64,000 bases of DNA from Mycetocola lacteus (GTDB lineage: Bacteria; Actinomycetota; Actinomycetes; Actinomycetales; Microbacteriaceae): the NCBI RefSeq assembly GCF_003667575.1, contig NZ_RCUY01000002.1:372001-436000 (forward strand), written 5' to 3'. The position numbers were made by a program, and so were the translations under genes. Below the pieces are notes generated by a model, which was not told the origin of the DNA, did no database searches, and saw nothing but the letters and a program-made list of their open reading frames with translations. Below, one piece after another: positions 1 through 7,918 of the stretch. Each line of letters starts with the position of its first letter. Positions within the stretch are counted from its first letter, which is position 1.

Positions 1-1413
1 GGTCACCGAGTACTTGTCCTCCAGCGGCAGCACCATCGTGTAACCGAGGGCGCGTCCACGCGGGAGAATGGTGACCTTGGTCACCGGGTCGGAGTTGCGC
101 ATCGAGGCGGCGGCAAGGGCGTGACCGCCCTCGTGGTAGGCGGTGATGAGCTTCTCACGGTCGTTCATCACGCGAGTGCGACGCTGCGGACCGGCGATCA
201 CGCGGTCGATGGCCTCGTCCAGCGCACGGTTGTCGATCAGCTGCGCGTTGGAGCGCGCGGTCAGCAGGGCGGCCTCGTTGAGGACGTTGGCCAGGTCGGC
301 ACCGGTGAACCCGGGGGTCTTGCGGGCGACAACCTCAAGGTCGACGTTCTTGGAGAGCGGCTTGCCCTTTCCGTGCACCTCGAGGATCTTGCGACGGCCG
401 GGCAGGTCGGGCGCATCCACGCCGATCTGACGGTCGAACCGGCCCGGACGCAGCAGCGCGGGGTCCAGGATGTCGGGACGGTTGGTGGCCGCGATCAGGA
501 TCACGTTGGTCTTGGGGTCAAAGCCGTCCATCTCCACCAGGAGCTGGTTCAGGGTCTGCTCACGCTCATCGTGACCACCACCCATTCCCGCGCCACGGTG
601 GCGACCGACGGCGTCGATCTCGTCCACAAAGATGATGGCCGGGGAGTTTTCCTTGGCCTGCTGGAACAGGTCACGCACGCGGCTGGCACCCACACCCACA
701 AACATCTCCACGAAGTCCGAACCGGAGATCGAGTAGAAGGGAACGCCGGCCTCACCGGCGACGGCGCGTGCGAGCAGGGTCTTACCGGTTCCGGGAGGAC
801 CGTACAGCAACACACCCTTGGGGATGCGCGCACCGACGGCCTGGAACTTGGCGGGCTCCTTCAGGAACTCCTTGATCTCGTTGAGCTCCTCAAGCGCCTC
901 GTCGCTTCCGGCCACATCCGCAAAGGTGACCTGCGGGGACTCCTTGGACACCAGCTTGGCCTTCGACTTACCGAAGGACATCAGCTTGTTGCCACCACCC
1001 TGCATGTTGGACAGCAGGAACCAGAAGACCACACCGATGATCAGGAACGGGATCAGGAACTGCAGCAGCGAGCCGATCCAGCTGGGCTGGGGCACCTTAT
1101 CGGTGTAGCCGTCGGAGGGCTTAGCCTCGTTGACCGCGCTGATGACATCACCGGCACGCGCGTCGAGGAAGTTGAACTGCACCCGCTTGCCGAAGTCCTT
1201 GAAGTCATCCTTCAGCACCAGATCGGCCCGGTTTTCACCGGCGGTCAGGGTGACCTCCTTGACCTTGCCGTCCTTGATCAGCGAGATGCCCTGGTCCGTG
1301 TTGATCTCACGGAATCCGTTCAGCCCCGCGATCAGGTTAAAACCAATCAGAAAGACAACAATTGCGACGATGATGTAGGGCAGCGGGCCCTTGAAAAGGC
1401 GATTGGGTTTCAT
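1..1413 (-). CDS. ftsH: ATP-dependent zinc metalloprotease FtsH (3' end outside window)
   Basis: Membrane-anchored AAA+ protease that degrades misassembled membrane proteins and short-lived regulators. The reading frame stays open to the first base, so 471 residues are visible and the C-terminal part of the protease domain is missing. Two transmembrane segments (about residues 12-30 and 113-134) flank an extracytoplasmic region. The AAA module has Walker A GPPGTGKT (205-212), Walker B with VDEID (about 263-267) and an arginine-finger region ending in RPGRFDR. The zinc motif HEGGH is at 427-431. The start [10 protein letters not shown] is the first Met before the first membrane segment. It lies downstream of tilS and hpt on the same strand, the usual order in actinobacteria. 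Identification is essentially certain; only the C terminus is unseen. Confidence 0.98.
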   Translation of the reverse strand, partial: MKPNRLFKGPLPYIIVAIVVFLIGFNLIAGLNGFREINTDQGISLIKDGKVKEVTLTAGENRADLVLKDDFKDFGKRVQFNFLDARAGDVISAVNEAKPSDGYTDKVPQPSWIGSLLQFLIPFLIIGVVFWFLLSNMQGGGNKLMSFGKSKAKLVSKESPQVTFADVAGSDEALEELNEIKEFLKEPAKFQAVGARIPKGVLLYGPPGTGKTLLARAVAGEAGVPFYSISGSDFVEMFVGVGASRVRDLFQQAKENSPAIIFVDEIDAVGRHRGAGMGGGHDEREQTLNQLLVEMDGFDPKTNVILIAATNRPDILDPALLRPGRFDRQIGVDAPDLPGRRKILEVHGKGKPLSKNVDLEVVARKTPGFTGADLANVLNEAALLTARSNAQLIDNRALDEAIDRVIAGPQRRTRVMNDREKLITAYHEGGHALAAASMRNSDPVTKVTILPRGRALGYTMVLPLEDKYSVT

Positions 1414-1581
1414 GTGCGTGCGAGCGGACGCTCGGACCTTTCTGCGGGTGAGGCAAGGACGGGTCGAGGAGGCCCGTACTGATTAGGGTAGCCGCTAGGG
1501 GCGAAAGTCCGCCCCATGTTCGCCGTGGGATGAACCCATGCGTGTTCACAGCTTGCGTTCGGGCGACTCGGAGGATATGCG

Positions 1582-1614
1582 GAAGACCCCGCGAGGAAAC
1601 CTCGCGGGGTCTTC
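1582..1614 (-). terminator. Hairpin terminator after hpt
   Basis: A perfect 15-bp stem (1582-1596 paired with 1600-1614) with a 3-nt loop lies just downstream of the hpt stop codon and before ftsH. No long T-run follows on the minus strand, so termination may be partial and some read-through into ftsH is possible. Confidence 0.7.
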
Positions 1615-1628
1615 GTCAACGTCGAGTT

Positions 1629-2180
1629 TTAGGCGTATACGTGAGGAGCCAGCACGGCCACGTCGCGCAGGTTGCGGTAGCGCTCGGCGAAGTCCAGGCC
1701 GTAGCCCACCACGAAGTCGTTGGGGATATCGAAGCCGACGTAGCGGCAGTCGATCTCCACCTTGGCTGCCTCGGGCTTGCGCAGCAGCGCGCAGACCTCG
1801 ATCGAGGCGGCACCGCGGGCGGCAAAGTTATCCAGCAGCCAGGAGAGGGTCAGACCCGAGTCGATGATGTCCTCGACGATCAGCACGTGACGACCGGCGA
1901 TGTCGGTGTCGAGGTCCTTGCGGATCTGCACGACGCCGCTCGACTTGGTCGAGGCACCGTAGGAGGACACGGCCATCCAGTCGATCTGCACGTGCTGGGT
2001 CAGCGCGCGGGAGAGGTCGGCCATGACCATGACGGCACCCTTCAGGACGCCCACCAGGAGCAGGTCCTTTCCGGCGTAATCCGCGTCGATCTGAGCGGCA
2101 AGCTGGCGCAGTTTGGTGTTGATTTGTTCCTCGGTGACGAGGATTTCGGTCAGATCATTGCGGATGTCGCTGGATTCCAT
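1629..2180 (-). CDS. hpt: Hypoxanthine(-guanine) phosphoribosyltransferase
   Basis: Cytoplasmic purine-salvage enzyme that transfers the phosphoribosyl group of PRPP to hypoxanthine or guanine, giving IMP or GMP. The 183-residue length is typical of the family. The PRPP-binding signature VLIVEDIIDSGLTL is at 99-112, the LKG loop at 46-48, and the C-terminal VGYGLDFAERYRNL segment matches the substrate-binding and hood regions. The gene sits between tilS and ftsH, on the same strand as both, a very common actinobacterial arrangement. The start ATG is 119 bp downstream of the tilS stop, so it may have its own promoter in that gap. Confidence 0.97.
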   Translation of the reverse strand: MESSDIRNDLTEILVTEEQINTKLRQLAAQIDADYAGKDLLLVGVLKGAVMVMADLSRALTQHVQIDWMAVSSYGASTKSSGVVQIRKDLDTDIAGRHVLIVEDIIDSGLTLSWLLDNFAARGAASIEVCALLRKPEAAKVEIDCRYVGFDIPNDFVVGYGLDFAERYRNLRDVAVLAPHVYA

Positions 2181-2254
2181 GAACCAAGTCTACGTTGTCC
2201 TGGTGGTGGGGGAAATCCACCAGCGCGCCGTGTTTTGTATAAACGGCATGTTTG

Positions 2255-2290
2255 GCGGGTGCAACGTGCGTTATCGTTCGGCACACCCGC
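2255..2290. other. Imperfect inverted repeat between tilS and hpt
   Basis: GCGGGTGCAACG at 2255-2266 pairs imperfectly, with bulges, with CGTTCGGCACACCCGC at 2275-2290. It lies just past the tilS stop and about 75 bp upstream of hpt. It could be a weak tilS terminator or a regulatory site for hpt; the sequence does not decide between these. Confidence 0.3.
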
Positions 2291-2299
2291 ACAATGCCG

Positions 2300-3334
2300 C
2301 TACCCGAGCGCTCCGGCGGCGGTGAAAACGATCAGGCCATTGTCGCGATGTACACGAATCCCCGGCACATCGATCGGGCCCTGGCCTCGCCAACGGGTCA
2401 CCAGTTCGGCAATTTCCAGCGTGTGGGAACGTTCGAGTGAGACGCCGAACTCCCCCTGGGCCACCAGGCGGATGATCCGGTTGCGCAGCGCCGCGGGGTT
2501 CGCGGCCAGGGCCTGGACCGAAACCGCGATGCCCGCCTCGGCGTGCTCCACGATCTCCTCGATGAACTCCTCGATCATGTCCTCAAACGCATCGGCGTCC
2601 TCGCGGGCCTGATCGGCGGTGCGAGCCAGCGCCTTGGCGATGCCCGGGCCGAGCTCGGCCTCGAGCATCGGCAGGATGGTCTCGCGCACACGCACGCGTG
2701 CATAGGAGGGGTCAAAGTTATGGGGGTCGATCCAGGGAGTCAGGCCGCGGGCGGCGCAGGAGCCCACGGTGTCAACCCGGTCGATCCCGAGCAGCGGACG
2801 CGCATAGAGCCCCGAACGCGGCGCCATGCCGGCGAGGCTGCGTGCACCGGCACCTCGGGCAAGACCCAGCAGCACGGTTTCGGCCTGGTCATCGCGGGTG
2901 TGCGCGAGCAGCACGGTGTCGGATCCGTGTTCGCGAGCCACCTCGGACAGCGCCGCATAGCGGGCCTCGCGGGCGGCAGCCTCGGGACCACCCTCGGTTC
3001 CCACGCTCACGCGGCGCACAATCACCGGCTCCAGGCCCAGCTCGCGGGCGGTAGCGGCGGTCCGCTCGGCCACGAGGTCCGAGCCCTCCTGCAGACCGTG
3101 ATCCACGATGATCGCGCCGGCGAAAATCCCGGCCGAGCGTGCCTCAAACGCCAGGGCATCGGCCAGCGCGAGGGAATCGGGCCCACCGGAGAGGGCCACA
3201 AACACGGGCGCGTCACCCTCGGCATCCGCCGAATTGGCGCGTTCGACGAGGGCCTGACGGACGGCGCTACGAATGCGGGCGCTAGACGTATCCAAACCTG
3301 GGCGACGGGGTGCTTGTGTGTTCTCGGGCATCAA
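2300..3334 (-). CDS. tilS: tRNA(Ile)-lysidine synthetase TilS
   Basis: Modifies the wobble cytidine of tRNA-Ile(CAU) to lysidine, changing both codon reading and amino-acid identity; essential in most bacteria. The ATP-pyrophosphatase P-loop SGGPDS is at residues 49-54, followed by a VDHGL motif. The 344-residue length fits the shorter actinobacterial form lacking the extended C-terminal domains of the E. coli enzyme. The frame begins with two consecutive Met codons, and either could be used. It is divergent from ppa across a 57-bp gap and is the first gene of the tilS-hpt-ftsH group. Confidence 0.96.
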   Translation of the reverse strand: MMPENTQAPRRPGLDTSSARIRSAVRQALVERANSADAEGDAPVFVALSGGPDSLALADALAFEARSAGIFAGAIIVDHGLQEGSDLVAERTAATARELGLEPVIVRRVSVGTEGGPEAAAREARYAALSEVAREHGSDTVLLAHTRDDQAETVLLGLARGAGARSLAGMAPRSGLYARPLLGIDRVDTVGSCAARGLTPWIDPHNFDPSYARVRVRETILPMLEAELGPGIAKALARTADQAREDADAFEDMIEEFIEEIVEHAEAGIAVSVQALAANPAALRNRIIRLVAQGEFGVSLERSHTLEIAELVTRWRGQGPIDVPGIRVHRDNGLIVFTAAGALG

Positions 3335-3391
3335 GTAACGTTATTACAGACTTTCCCGATTCTGATCCGTTCTAACTAAGGAGAACAAGTC

Positions 3392-3886
3392 ATGGCTACT
3401 TACGACGTCGTCGTAGAGATCCCCAAGGGCAGCCGCAACAAGTACGAGGTTGACCACGAGACCGGTCGCGTCTACCTGGACCGCGTGCTGTTCACCACCT
3501 TCGTGTACCCCACCGACTACGGCTACTTCGAGAACACCCTGGGCCTCGACGGCGACCCCGTTGACGCCCTGGTGCTGCTGGAGTACCCGGTCTTCCCGGG
3601 CGTCGGCGTGAAGGTTCGTCCGGTGGGCGTCCTGAACATGTCCGATGAGGCCGGCTCGGACGCCAAGGTTCTGGTTGTCCCCGCCAAGGACCCGCGCTGG
3701 GCTCACATCCAGGACATCTCGGATGTGGACGAGCAGACCAAGAACGAGATCGAGCACTTCTTCACCCGTTACAAGGACCTGGAGCCCGGCAAGTGGGTCA
3801 AGGTTGACGGTTGGGCCGACGCCGCCACCGCCGAGCAGATCGTCACCGACGGTTTCGCCGCGTTTGAGGCCGAGGGCAAGCACTAA
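3392..3886 (+). CDS. ppa: Inorganic pyrophosphatase (family I)
   Basis: Hydrolyses the pyrophosphate released by DNA, RNA and aminoacyl-tRNA synthesis, pulling those reactions forward. At 164 residues it has the usual soluble hexameric-type size. The metal-binding signature D53-x-D55-P-V-D58 is present, as are the conserved [12 protein letters not shown] strand (39-50) and the K/R/Y active-site residues near the N terminus ([11 protein letters not shown]). A clear ribosome-binding site (AAGGAGAACA) precedes the ATG. It is transcribed alone, divergent from tilS, and ends at a strong hairpin. Confidence 0.98.
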   Translation: MATYDVVVEIPKGSRNKYEVDHETGRVYLDRVLFTTFVYPTDYGYFENTLGLDGDPVDALVLLEYPVFPGVGVKVRPVGVLNMSDEAGSDAKVLVVPAKDPRWAHIQDISDVDEQTKNEIEHFFTRYKDLEPGKWVKVDGWADAATAEQIVTDGFAAFEAEGKH

Positions 3887-3897
3887 TTGCCCCCGCG

Positions 3898-3932
3898 AAA
3901 CGGCGGTCCGGGTTCTCCCGGGCCGCCGTTTT
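3898..3932 (+). terminator. Rho-independent terminator after ppa
   Basis: A 15-bp stem (3898-3912 with 3917-3931, one G-U wobble) has a TTCT loop and is followed by TTTT. It begins 12 bp past the ppa stop codon. Confidence 0.9.
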
Positions 3933-4208
3933 GCATATGAGAGACGGCATTCCCCCGGGTATTCTGCTCAGCAGCGAGGCAAAAAGCGCGGTTTTGCGGG
4001 CGTCCGCCACGCCGAAACCCGCAACCCCGCCACGCCGATTGACCGGGGATTTCGCTCAATCGGACGCGCCCGGGGCGACCTCGATTTTTCTGTGAGAGGA
4101 TTATGCCCATATACTGATTTCAGGCAAGAGAGCGGGAAACGAAATCCGAACGGAAATCATCCCTCACTCCGGTCTGTTACTTCGGTAGCCGAGGTCTTCG
4201 AACCTCAC
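3933..4208. other. Gap upstream of tRNA cluster, no gene seen
   Basis: I see no convincing coding frame here: the short frames lack ribosome-binding sites and recognisable protein sequence. A TATACT hexamer at 4110-4115 could be a -10 element for the tRNA genes, but no good -35 element is spaced correctly. Confidence 0.4.
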
Positions 4209-4284
4209 GGCCCCATCGTTTAGCGGCCTAGGACGCCGCCCTTTCACGGCGGTAGCACGGGTTCGAATCCCGTTGGGGTCACCA
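4209..4284 (+). tRNA. tRNA-Glu (anticodon TTC)
   Basis: Full cloverleaf: acceptor GGCCCCA/TGGGGTC with one G-U pair, anticodon stem CCGCC/GGCGG with loop CTTTCAC, T-arm with TTCGAAT loop, discriminator A at 4281, and CCA encoded at 4282-4284. It is the first gene of a Glu-Asp-Phe group. Confidence 0.97.
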
Positions 4285-4317
4285 CTACCAAGTAATGCAG
4301 TACAATTCAATATGTAA

Positions 4318-4394
4318 GGCCCTGTAGCGCAGTTGGTTAGCGTGCCGCCCTGTCACGGCGGAGGTCGCGGGTTCAAGTCCCGTCAGGGTCGCCA
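4318..4394 (+). tRNA. tRNA-Asp (anticodon GTC)
   Basis: Cloverleaf with acceptor GGCCCTG/CAGGGTC, anticodon stem CCGCC/GGCGG with loop CTGTCAC, T-loop TTCAAGT, discriminator G at 4391, and CCA encoded. It is 33 bp downstream of tRNA-Glu and probably cotranscribed, since a terminator follows only after this gene. Confidence 0.97.
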
Positions 4395-4402
4395 AGGTGA
4401 AG

Positions 4403-4429
4403 AACCCTTCCCATCGGGAAGGGTTTTTT
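4403..4429 (+). terminator. Terminator after tRNA-Glu/tRNA-Asp
   Basis: A 10-bp perfect stem (4403-4412 with 4416-4425) with a 3-nt loop, followed by a run of T to 4429; a classical intrinsic terminator. Confidence 0.93.
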
Positions 4430-4456
4430 ATCTCAGGCGGCAAGTATTTGCCACCT

Positions 4457-4532
4457 GGCTCTGTAGCTCAGTTGGTAGAGCGTTCGACTGAAAATCGAAA
4501 GGTCACCGGATCGATGCCGGTCGGAGCCACCA
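4457..4532 (+). tRNA. tRNA-Phe (anticodon GAA)
   Basis: Cloverleaf with acceptor GGCTCTG/CGGAGCC, D-arm AGCTCAGTTGGTAGAGC, anticodon stem TTCGA/TCGAA with loop CTGAAAA, discriminator A at 4529, and CCA encoded. The T-loop reads ATCGATG, with A rather than T at the first loop position; I believe this also occurs in related actinobacterial tRNAs. It lies between two terminators, so it is a separate transcription unit. Confidence 0.96.
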
Positions 4533-4567
4533 AAACCCCCACATCTCGCCGATCGTGGGGGTTTTTT
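4532..4567 (+). terminator. Terminator after tRNA-Phe
   Basis: An 11-bp stem (4532-4542 with 4555-4565) with a 12-nt loop and a T-run to 4567. It overlaps the last A of the tRNA-Phe CCA end. Because it covers the GTG at 4555, that codon is an implausible start for the next gene. Confidence 0.9.
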
Positions 4568-4599
4568 GTTGCCCCACAATGCCTCCTGTTCACACGCCC

Positions 4600-5220
4600 A
4601 TGACCCAGCCACCCGCCATCACCCGTCTCCGCGGCGTTCCCCGCACCGAGGCGTGGGTGGTGTGCCCGCGCTGCGGCAACGCGGCACTGATTCGGGACTC
4701 GATAGCGCGCTGCATCCACTGCACCTGGTCCGCCTCCGGTGCACGCGCCGGCCACTGGTGTCAGTGCTGCACCCGGTGGGAGGGTGACGTATCGGCCCCC
4801 GTGGGTGATCACTATCTCGCCCAGGTCATTCTGGAGTGCCCTCGGTGCGGACGCTCGGTCACGGGCGAGCAGCGCACCATCCGCACCGGACGAGCGTTAC
4901 CAGCCGAGCACTGCGCCTGCGGCGGCACCTTTACGATCACCGAGCAGCGACCACTCATCCACCAGATAGACGGTGTCGATCCGCTCTACGGACTGCCCTA
5001 CTTCCTCAGCGAGCCCTGCGCGGGACACCAACTCTGGATCGCCAACCGTGAGCATGCCGACTATCTCCGAGCGGTCCTCACCGGGGCCCATAAACCCACC
5101 GATAACGAGCTGGGAAACAGGCTTCCCGGTTGGATGCTGCGCCGCCATAATCGCCCCGCCGTGCTTCGCTCACTGGACCGACTCCTCACCCGCGATCCCG
5201 GAACGCCCCCTCCGAACTAG
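4600..5220 (+). CDS. Multi-zinc-ribbon protein of unknown function
   Basis: Probably a soluble zinc-binding protein. Cysteine groups are at C22/C25 (CPRCG), C38/C41 (CIHC), C54/C56/C57 (CQCC), C80/C83 (CPRCG) and C105/C107 (CACGG), enough for two or three zinc ribbons. After about residue 125 comes a segment (DPLYGLPYFLSEPCAGHQ, then LWIANREHADYLRAVL) that resembles the C-terminal part of uncharacterised proteins annotated as TFIIB-type zinc-ribbon proteins, where a similar LW-AYN-EHL pattern occurs. The start at 4600 gives MTQPPAIT; an in-frame ATG at 4579 is possible. An earlier GTG lies in the tRNA-Phe terminator and was rejected. The function is unknown. Confidence 0.75.
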   Translation: MTQPPAITRLRGVPRTEAWVVCPRCGNAALIRDSIARCIHCTWSASGARAGHWCQCCTRWEGDVSAPVGDHYLAQVILECPRCGRSVTGEQRTIRTGRALPAEHCACGGTFTITEQRPLIHQIDGVDPLYGLPYFLSEPCAGHQLWIANREHADYLRAVLTGAHKPTDNELGNRLPGWMLRRHNRPAVLRSLDRLLTRDPGTPPPN

Positions 5221-5280
5221 GGGCACAACACGGCAGCAGCCCTCGTGTTGTGACGCGGGCCTCACCCATACACTGTGGGC

Positions 5281-5556
5281 ATGACAGACGAGCCCACCAC
5301 TCCCCGACTCACCCGCGACGAAATCGAAGCGAAGTACGGAAGCGCTCCCAAAACCTCCAGGACAAACCCCTATTTGGTTGTGCTCCTGATGGCCTGGCTG
5401 CTCGCCGGAATCGTCGGTGTCACCCTGGCGGTGCAGGGCAGCGGCGGCGGCCTCGAGAGCGTGGGAAGCCTCGCCGCGGCATCCGGCTGGCTCGCCTTCG
5501 CCGCCCTCAGCTTCGTCGGCTGGCTCGTCGCCAGCGCCCTGCGCTGGAAGGGCTAG
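5281..5556 (+). CDS. Small two-pass membrane protein, unknown function
   Basis: A 91-residue protein. It has a charged cytoplasmic N terminus (MTDEPTTPRL, then TRDEIEAKYG) and two hydrophobic segments at about residues 32-52 and 64-86, joined by a glycine/serine-rich loop. It ends in RWKG. The ATG at 5281 was chosen over a GTG two codons earlier. It converges on hipA, overlapping the last 4 bp of that gene. I do not recognise a named family; small proteins like this are common in Microbacteriaceae. Confidence 0.75.
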   Translation: MTDEPTTPRLTRDEIEAKYGSAPKTSRTNPYLVVLLMAWLLAGIVGVTLAVQGSGGGLESVGSLAAASGWLAFAALSFVGWLVASALRWKG

Positions 5557-6845
5557 CCCCCAACGCCACCTTCGGATTCGATGTGGCGAGCAATGTATGC
5601 CTCGGCATGCTCACGCTGCCGCTCATCAAATGCGCTCGACATGTGCTCAACTTCGGCCGCGGAGATACCGCGACGGCTGGCGAATTCTCGCCAGCGCTTT
5701 ACGGCGTCCACAACACGAGCGAGCATCTGAGCCGCTTCCCGCTCCGTGAGCCCATAGATCTTGTGATCAGCGGTAAGTAGTCTGATATCTCGATCCAGCG
5801 GATTATCATCGTCGTTGATGGGCCGCGCCTGAACCTTCACACCGGCACGCGTGGGGTTGACATCAAATAGTGGGCTCAACCGCCAGCTGCTCCCCACGCG
5901 CACAAACCCGTGGTTTTTCCAGTGATCGTCAAGATTTCTCACGAGAAGAGTGAGAGCGATCCGCCCGAACAGCTCTCGCAAGTCAGCTCGAGACCCGGTG
6001 AGTGAATCAACCGTATCCGCAAAATCTGCGTAGGTCGCACGTCCCTGACTCCCAAGAGACATAGCCGACAGAGCAGAGACGTACCCCACTCGACGCGCAT
6101 CGACTCGATCAAAGCGTTTCACGAGGAGCGACGATCCCAGGCTTTCCAGGCGGATCAGCTCGAGCTGAGGAACATCTAGTCCGGCTTCGCCTGCAATATC
6201 GAGAGCTACGGCCTCCCACGCCTCGATTTCCACACGTCGATCCCTGTTTGAGGGGAGCTTGAGAATCCACAACGAGCCGTCCTCTCGTCGCACGTTCGCC
6301 TTCGGCCGGGCCCCACCCAGGCTCGAGCCCGCAACGCCGAGAAGCTCCAAATCCTCCGCAGTGGCCTCGTAGATCTCAAAACGAGCTGCGGCTTCGGCCA
6401 GGCGGCGAGCATCAACTACCCGAGGCTCAGAGTGCGCTGCATTCGTGAGCCATTCCCCGGCATGCTTAAGCCGAATCGCGCCCACGCGCGAAACATCGTT
6501 AAGCTGCACGAGGTGGTCGAATGCCCCAATTGCGCGTGGCTGTTCCGGGTCGCGCTCATCGGCATAGGCAGCATCAATCAGCGCCGCGCCCCAGTCGTCG
6601 GGCGAAACATCGGCAAACGCCCCGAACAATTCGGTATCCGCACCCGAATACTGCCGCCCGGGTACGAGCGGTAAGTCGGGCGAAAGCTCATAACTCCGCG
6701 AATCCTGAAGGTACGAAGGAGCATATTCAAACGACGAGGCCGACAGCCGCCTACCCGCCCCAAAGGACGCCCGAAGAATCCCCACCAGTTCTGGCTCGCC
6801 GAGGCCCTCATCGAGATAGACCTCCACCTCGTTCAGCAGTCTCAT
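5553..6845 (-). CDS. hipA: HipA-family serine/threonine kinase toxin
   Basis: Toxin half of a type II HipBA module. In E. coli HipA phosphorylates glutamyl-tRNA synthetase and induces growth arrest and persistence; the target here is unknown. The 430-residue length matches the family. Features seen: an N-terminal HipA_N-like domain (about 1-115), the nucleotide-binding loop GSSLGGARPKA (173-183), the kinase lysine in ILKLPS (K196), LLVKRFDR, the catalytic loop RNLDDHWKNHG (303-313) with its Asp-His-Asn pattern, and a DFG-like LSPLFDV (324-330). The ATG overlaps the hipB stop as ATGA, so translation is coupled. GC content looks lower than in the core genes nearby. Confidence 0.93.
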   Translation of the reverse strand: MRLLNEVEVYLDEGLGEPELVGILRASFGAGRRLSASSFEYAPSYLQDSRSYELSPDLPLVPGRQYSGADTELFGAFADVSPDDWGAALIDAAYADERDPEQPRAIGAFDHLVQLNDVSRVGAIRLKHAGEWLTNAAHSEPRVVDARRLAEAAARFEIYEATAEDLELLGVAGSSLGGARPKANVRREDGSLWILKLPSNRDRRVEIEAWEAVALDIAGEAGLDVPQLELIRLESLGSSLLVKRFDRVDARRVGYVSALSAMSLGSQGRATYADFADTVDSLTGSRADLRELFGRIALTLLVRNLDDHWKNHGFVRVGSSWRLSPLFDVNPTRAGVKVQARPINDDDNPLDRDIRLLTADHKIYGLTEREAAQMLARVVDAVKRWREFASRRGISAAEVEHMSSAFDERQREHAEAYIARHIESEGGVGG

Positions 6846-7135
6846 TTCGTGAGCGCAATCTTCTCATCCATGAGCGCTCGTCCCGCAGGCGAGGCCCACG
6901 GATCGGTACTCGAGATGACGGTGTTGGCGATACCAAGAACACTCAAAACCGCCAAAAGGGAGTCCATCCGGGCAGAACCTGCGCCGTTCTCAATGGAACG
7001 AAGCGTGTCACGCGTCACGAATGCGCGCTCAGCTAGCTGCGAAGCGCTCATGCCCTGGAGCTTCCGCCAGCGCGCGATGTTCTCTCCGAGATCCGCGAGC
7101 TGCCGCTCTCTCGCCGGCGACCGACGCATAACCAT
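6842..7135 (-). CDS. hipB: HipB-like antitoxin, XRE-family repressor
   Basis: Antitoxin and autorepressor of the adjacent HipA. The 97-residue protein has a helix-turn-helix of the XRE/Cro type at about residues 15-70 (LGENIARWRKLQG, then SASQLAERAFVTRDTLRSIE), followed by a 25-residue tail likely to contact HipA. The antitoxin gene precedes the toxin and overlaps it by 4 bp, the standard layout. A second Met (residue 3) is an alternative start. A perfect 16-bp palindrome about 37 bp upstream is a likely operator. Confidence 0.92.
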   Translation of the reverse strand: MVMRRSPARERQLADLGENIARWRKLQGMSASQLAERAFVTRDTLRSIENGAGSARMDSLLAVLSVLGIANTVISSTDPWASPAGRALMDEKIALTK

Positions 7136-7171
7136 AATTCACCCCATTCTGAAGTCTATAGCTGTCAATTC

Positions 7172-7187
7172 TAGTTCAATTGAACTA
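7172..7187. promoter_or_regulatory. Perfect 16-bp palindrome, candidate hipBA operator
   Basis: TAGTTCAATTGAACTA reads identically on both strands and lies 37-52 bp upstream of the hipB start codon, in an AT-rich patch with promoter-like hexamers such as TTGACA (minus strand, 7163-7168). HipB repressors bind inverted repeats in this position; binding here is an inference. Confidence 0.6.
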
Positions 7188-7291
7188 TTTATGTGCCATC
7201 CATCATCAACTGAGGTCGTTGAGATTCCTCATTCCACCAGGTCCTCTCCACCAGCTACCGGACTGCGGTCTTACCTCGCCTGCATGCACGA

Positions 7292-7723
7292 CTAGGCTCC
7301 GCTCGTGTCGCCCGCGCCGCGAACCATCACGCGGGTGGGGTCGGCGAAGTGAGTGAAGCCGTACTGCTCGTAGAGGCCCTGGGCAGTCACGGTGGTGAGG
7401 ATGAGGCGGCGCAGACTCAGCGGTTCGAGGTCCTCAATGACGGCGGCCATTAGCATCTTGCCCAGTCCCTCCCCACGCGTATCCGAGTCCACAAAGACGT
7501 CGCAGATCCAGCCAAACGTTGCCCCGTCGGTCACCACGCGAGCATAGGCAACCTGGCGACCGGTCTCCTCCTCGTAGATCCCATAGTTTCGAGACGCGTC
7601 CATCGCGGTTTCCTGCGCTTCACGCGATCGGTCCTGCGCCCAATACGATTCATCCCGCAGCCAGGCATGCACCCGGTCCCGGTCGACGCGGGCAGGGTCG
7701 GTGGAAAAAACATATGTCGTCAT
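7292..7723 (-). CDS. GNAT-family N-acetyltransferase
   Basis: Probably acetylates an amino group of a small molecule or protein using acetyl-CoA; the substrate cannot be told from sequence. From the chosen ATG (MTTYVFSTDPARVD) it is 143 residues, one GNAT domain. The acetyl-CoA motif is VFVDSDTRGEGLGKMLM (R/Q-x-x-G-x-G/A pattern), with the C-terminal LYEQYGF motif after it. An earlier in-frame start would add 39 residues that do not look like protein, so it was not used. It stands alone between hipB and the ATPase pseudogene, both also accessory-looking. Confidence 0.85.
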   Translation of the reverse strand: MTTYVFSTDPARVDRDRVHAWLRDESYWAQDRSREAQETAMDASRNYGIYEEETGRQVAYARVVTDGATFGWICDVFVDSDTRGEGLGKMLMAAVIEDLEPLSLRRLILTTVTAQGLYEQYGFTHFADPTRVMVRGAGDTSGA

Positions 7724-7918
7724 AGACGAAGCATAATCTCGGCCAAATAAGCCGGGAGTAAAGGGTGCTTCGCAGGGTGTCCCGCCCACACCCTGCATTT
7801 TTGCGGCTCTGCAAATTCTGAGCCCTCCCCAAACCGCCACACGATCGCTGCGGATTACTCTCTTTATGTAACTTTATTGACTGTAGATAAAGCTTCCTAA
7901 CGCTCGTAAGATGCCTCC

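Noticed and set aside
3344..3883. 179-codon minus-strand frame opposite ppa
   Set aside because: It is a shadow of the highly conserved pyrophosphatase sequence.
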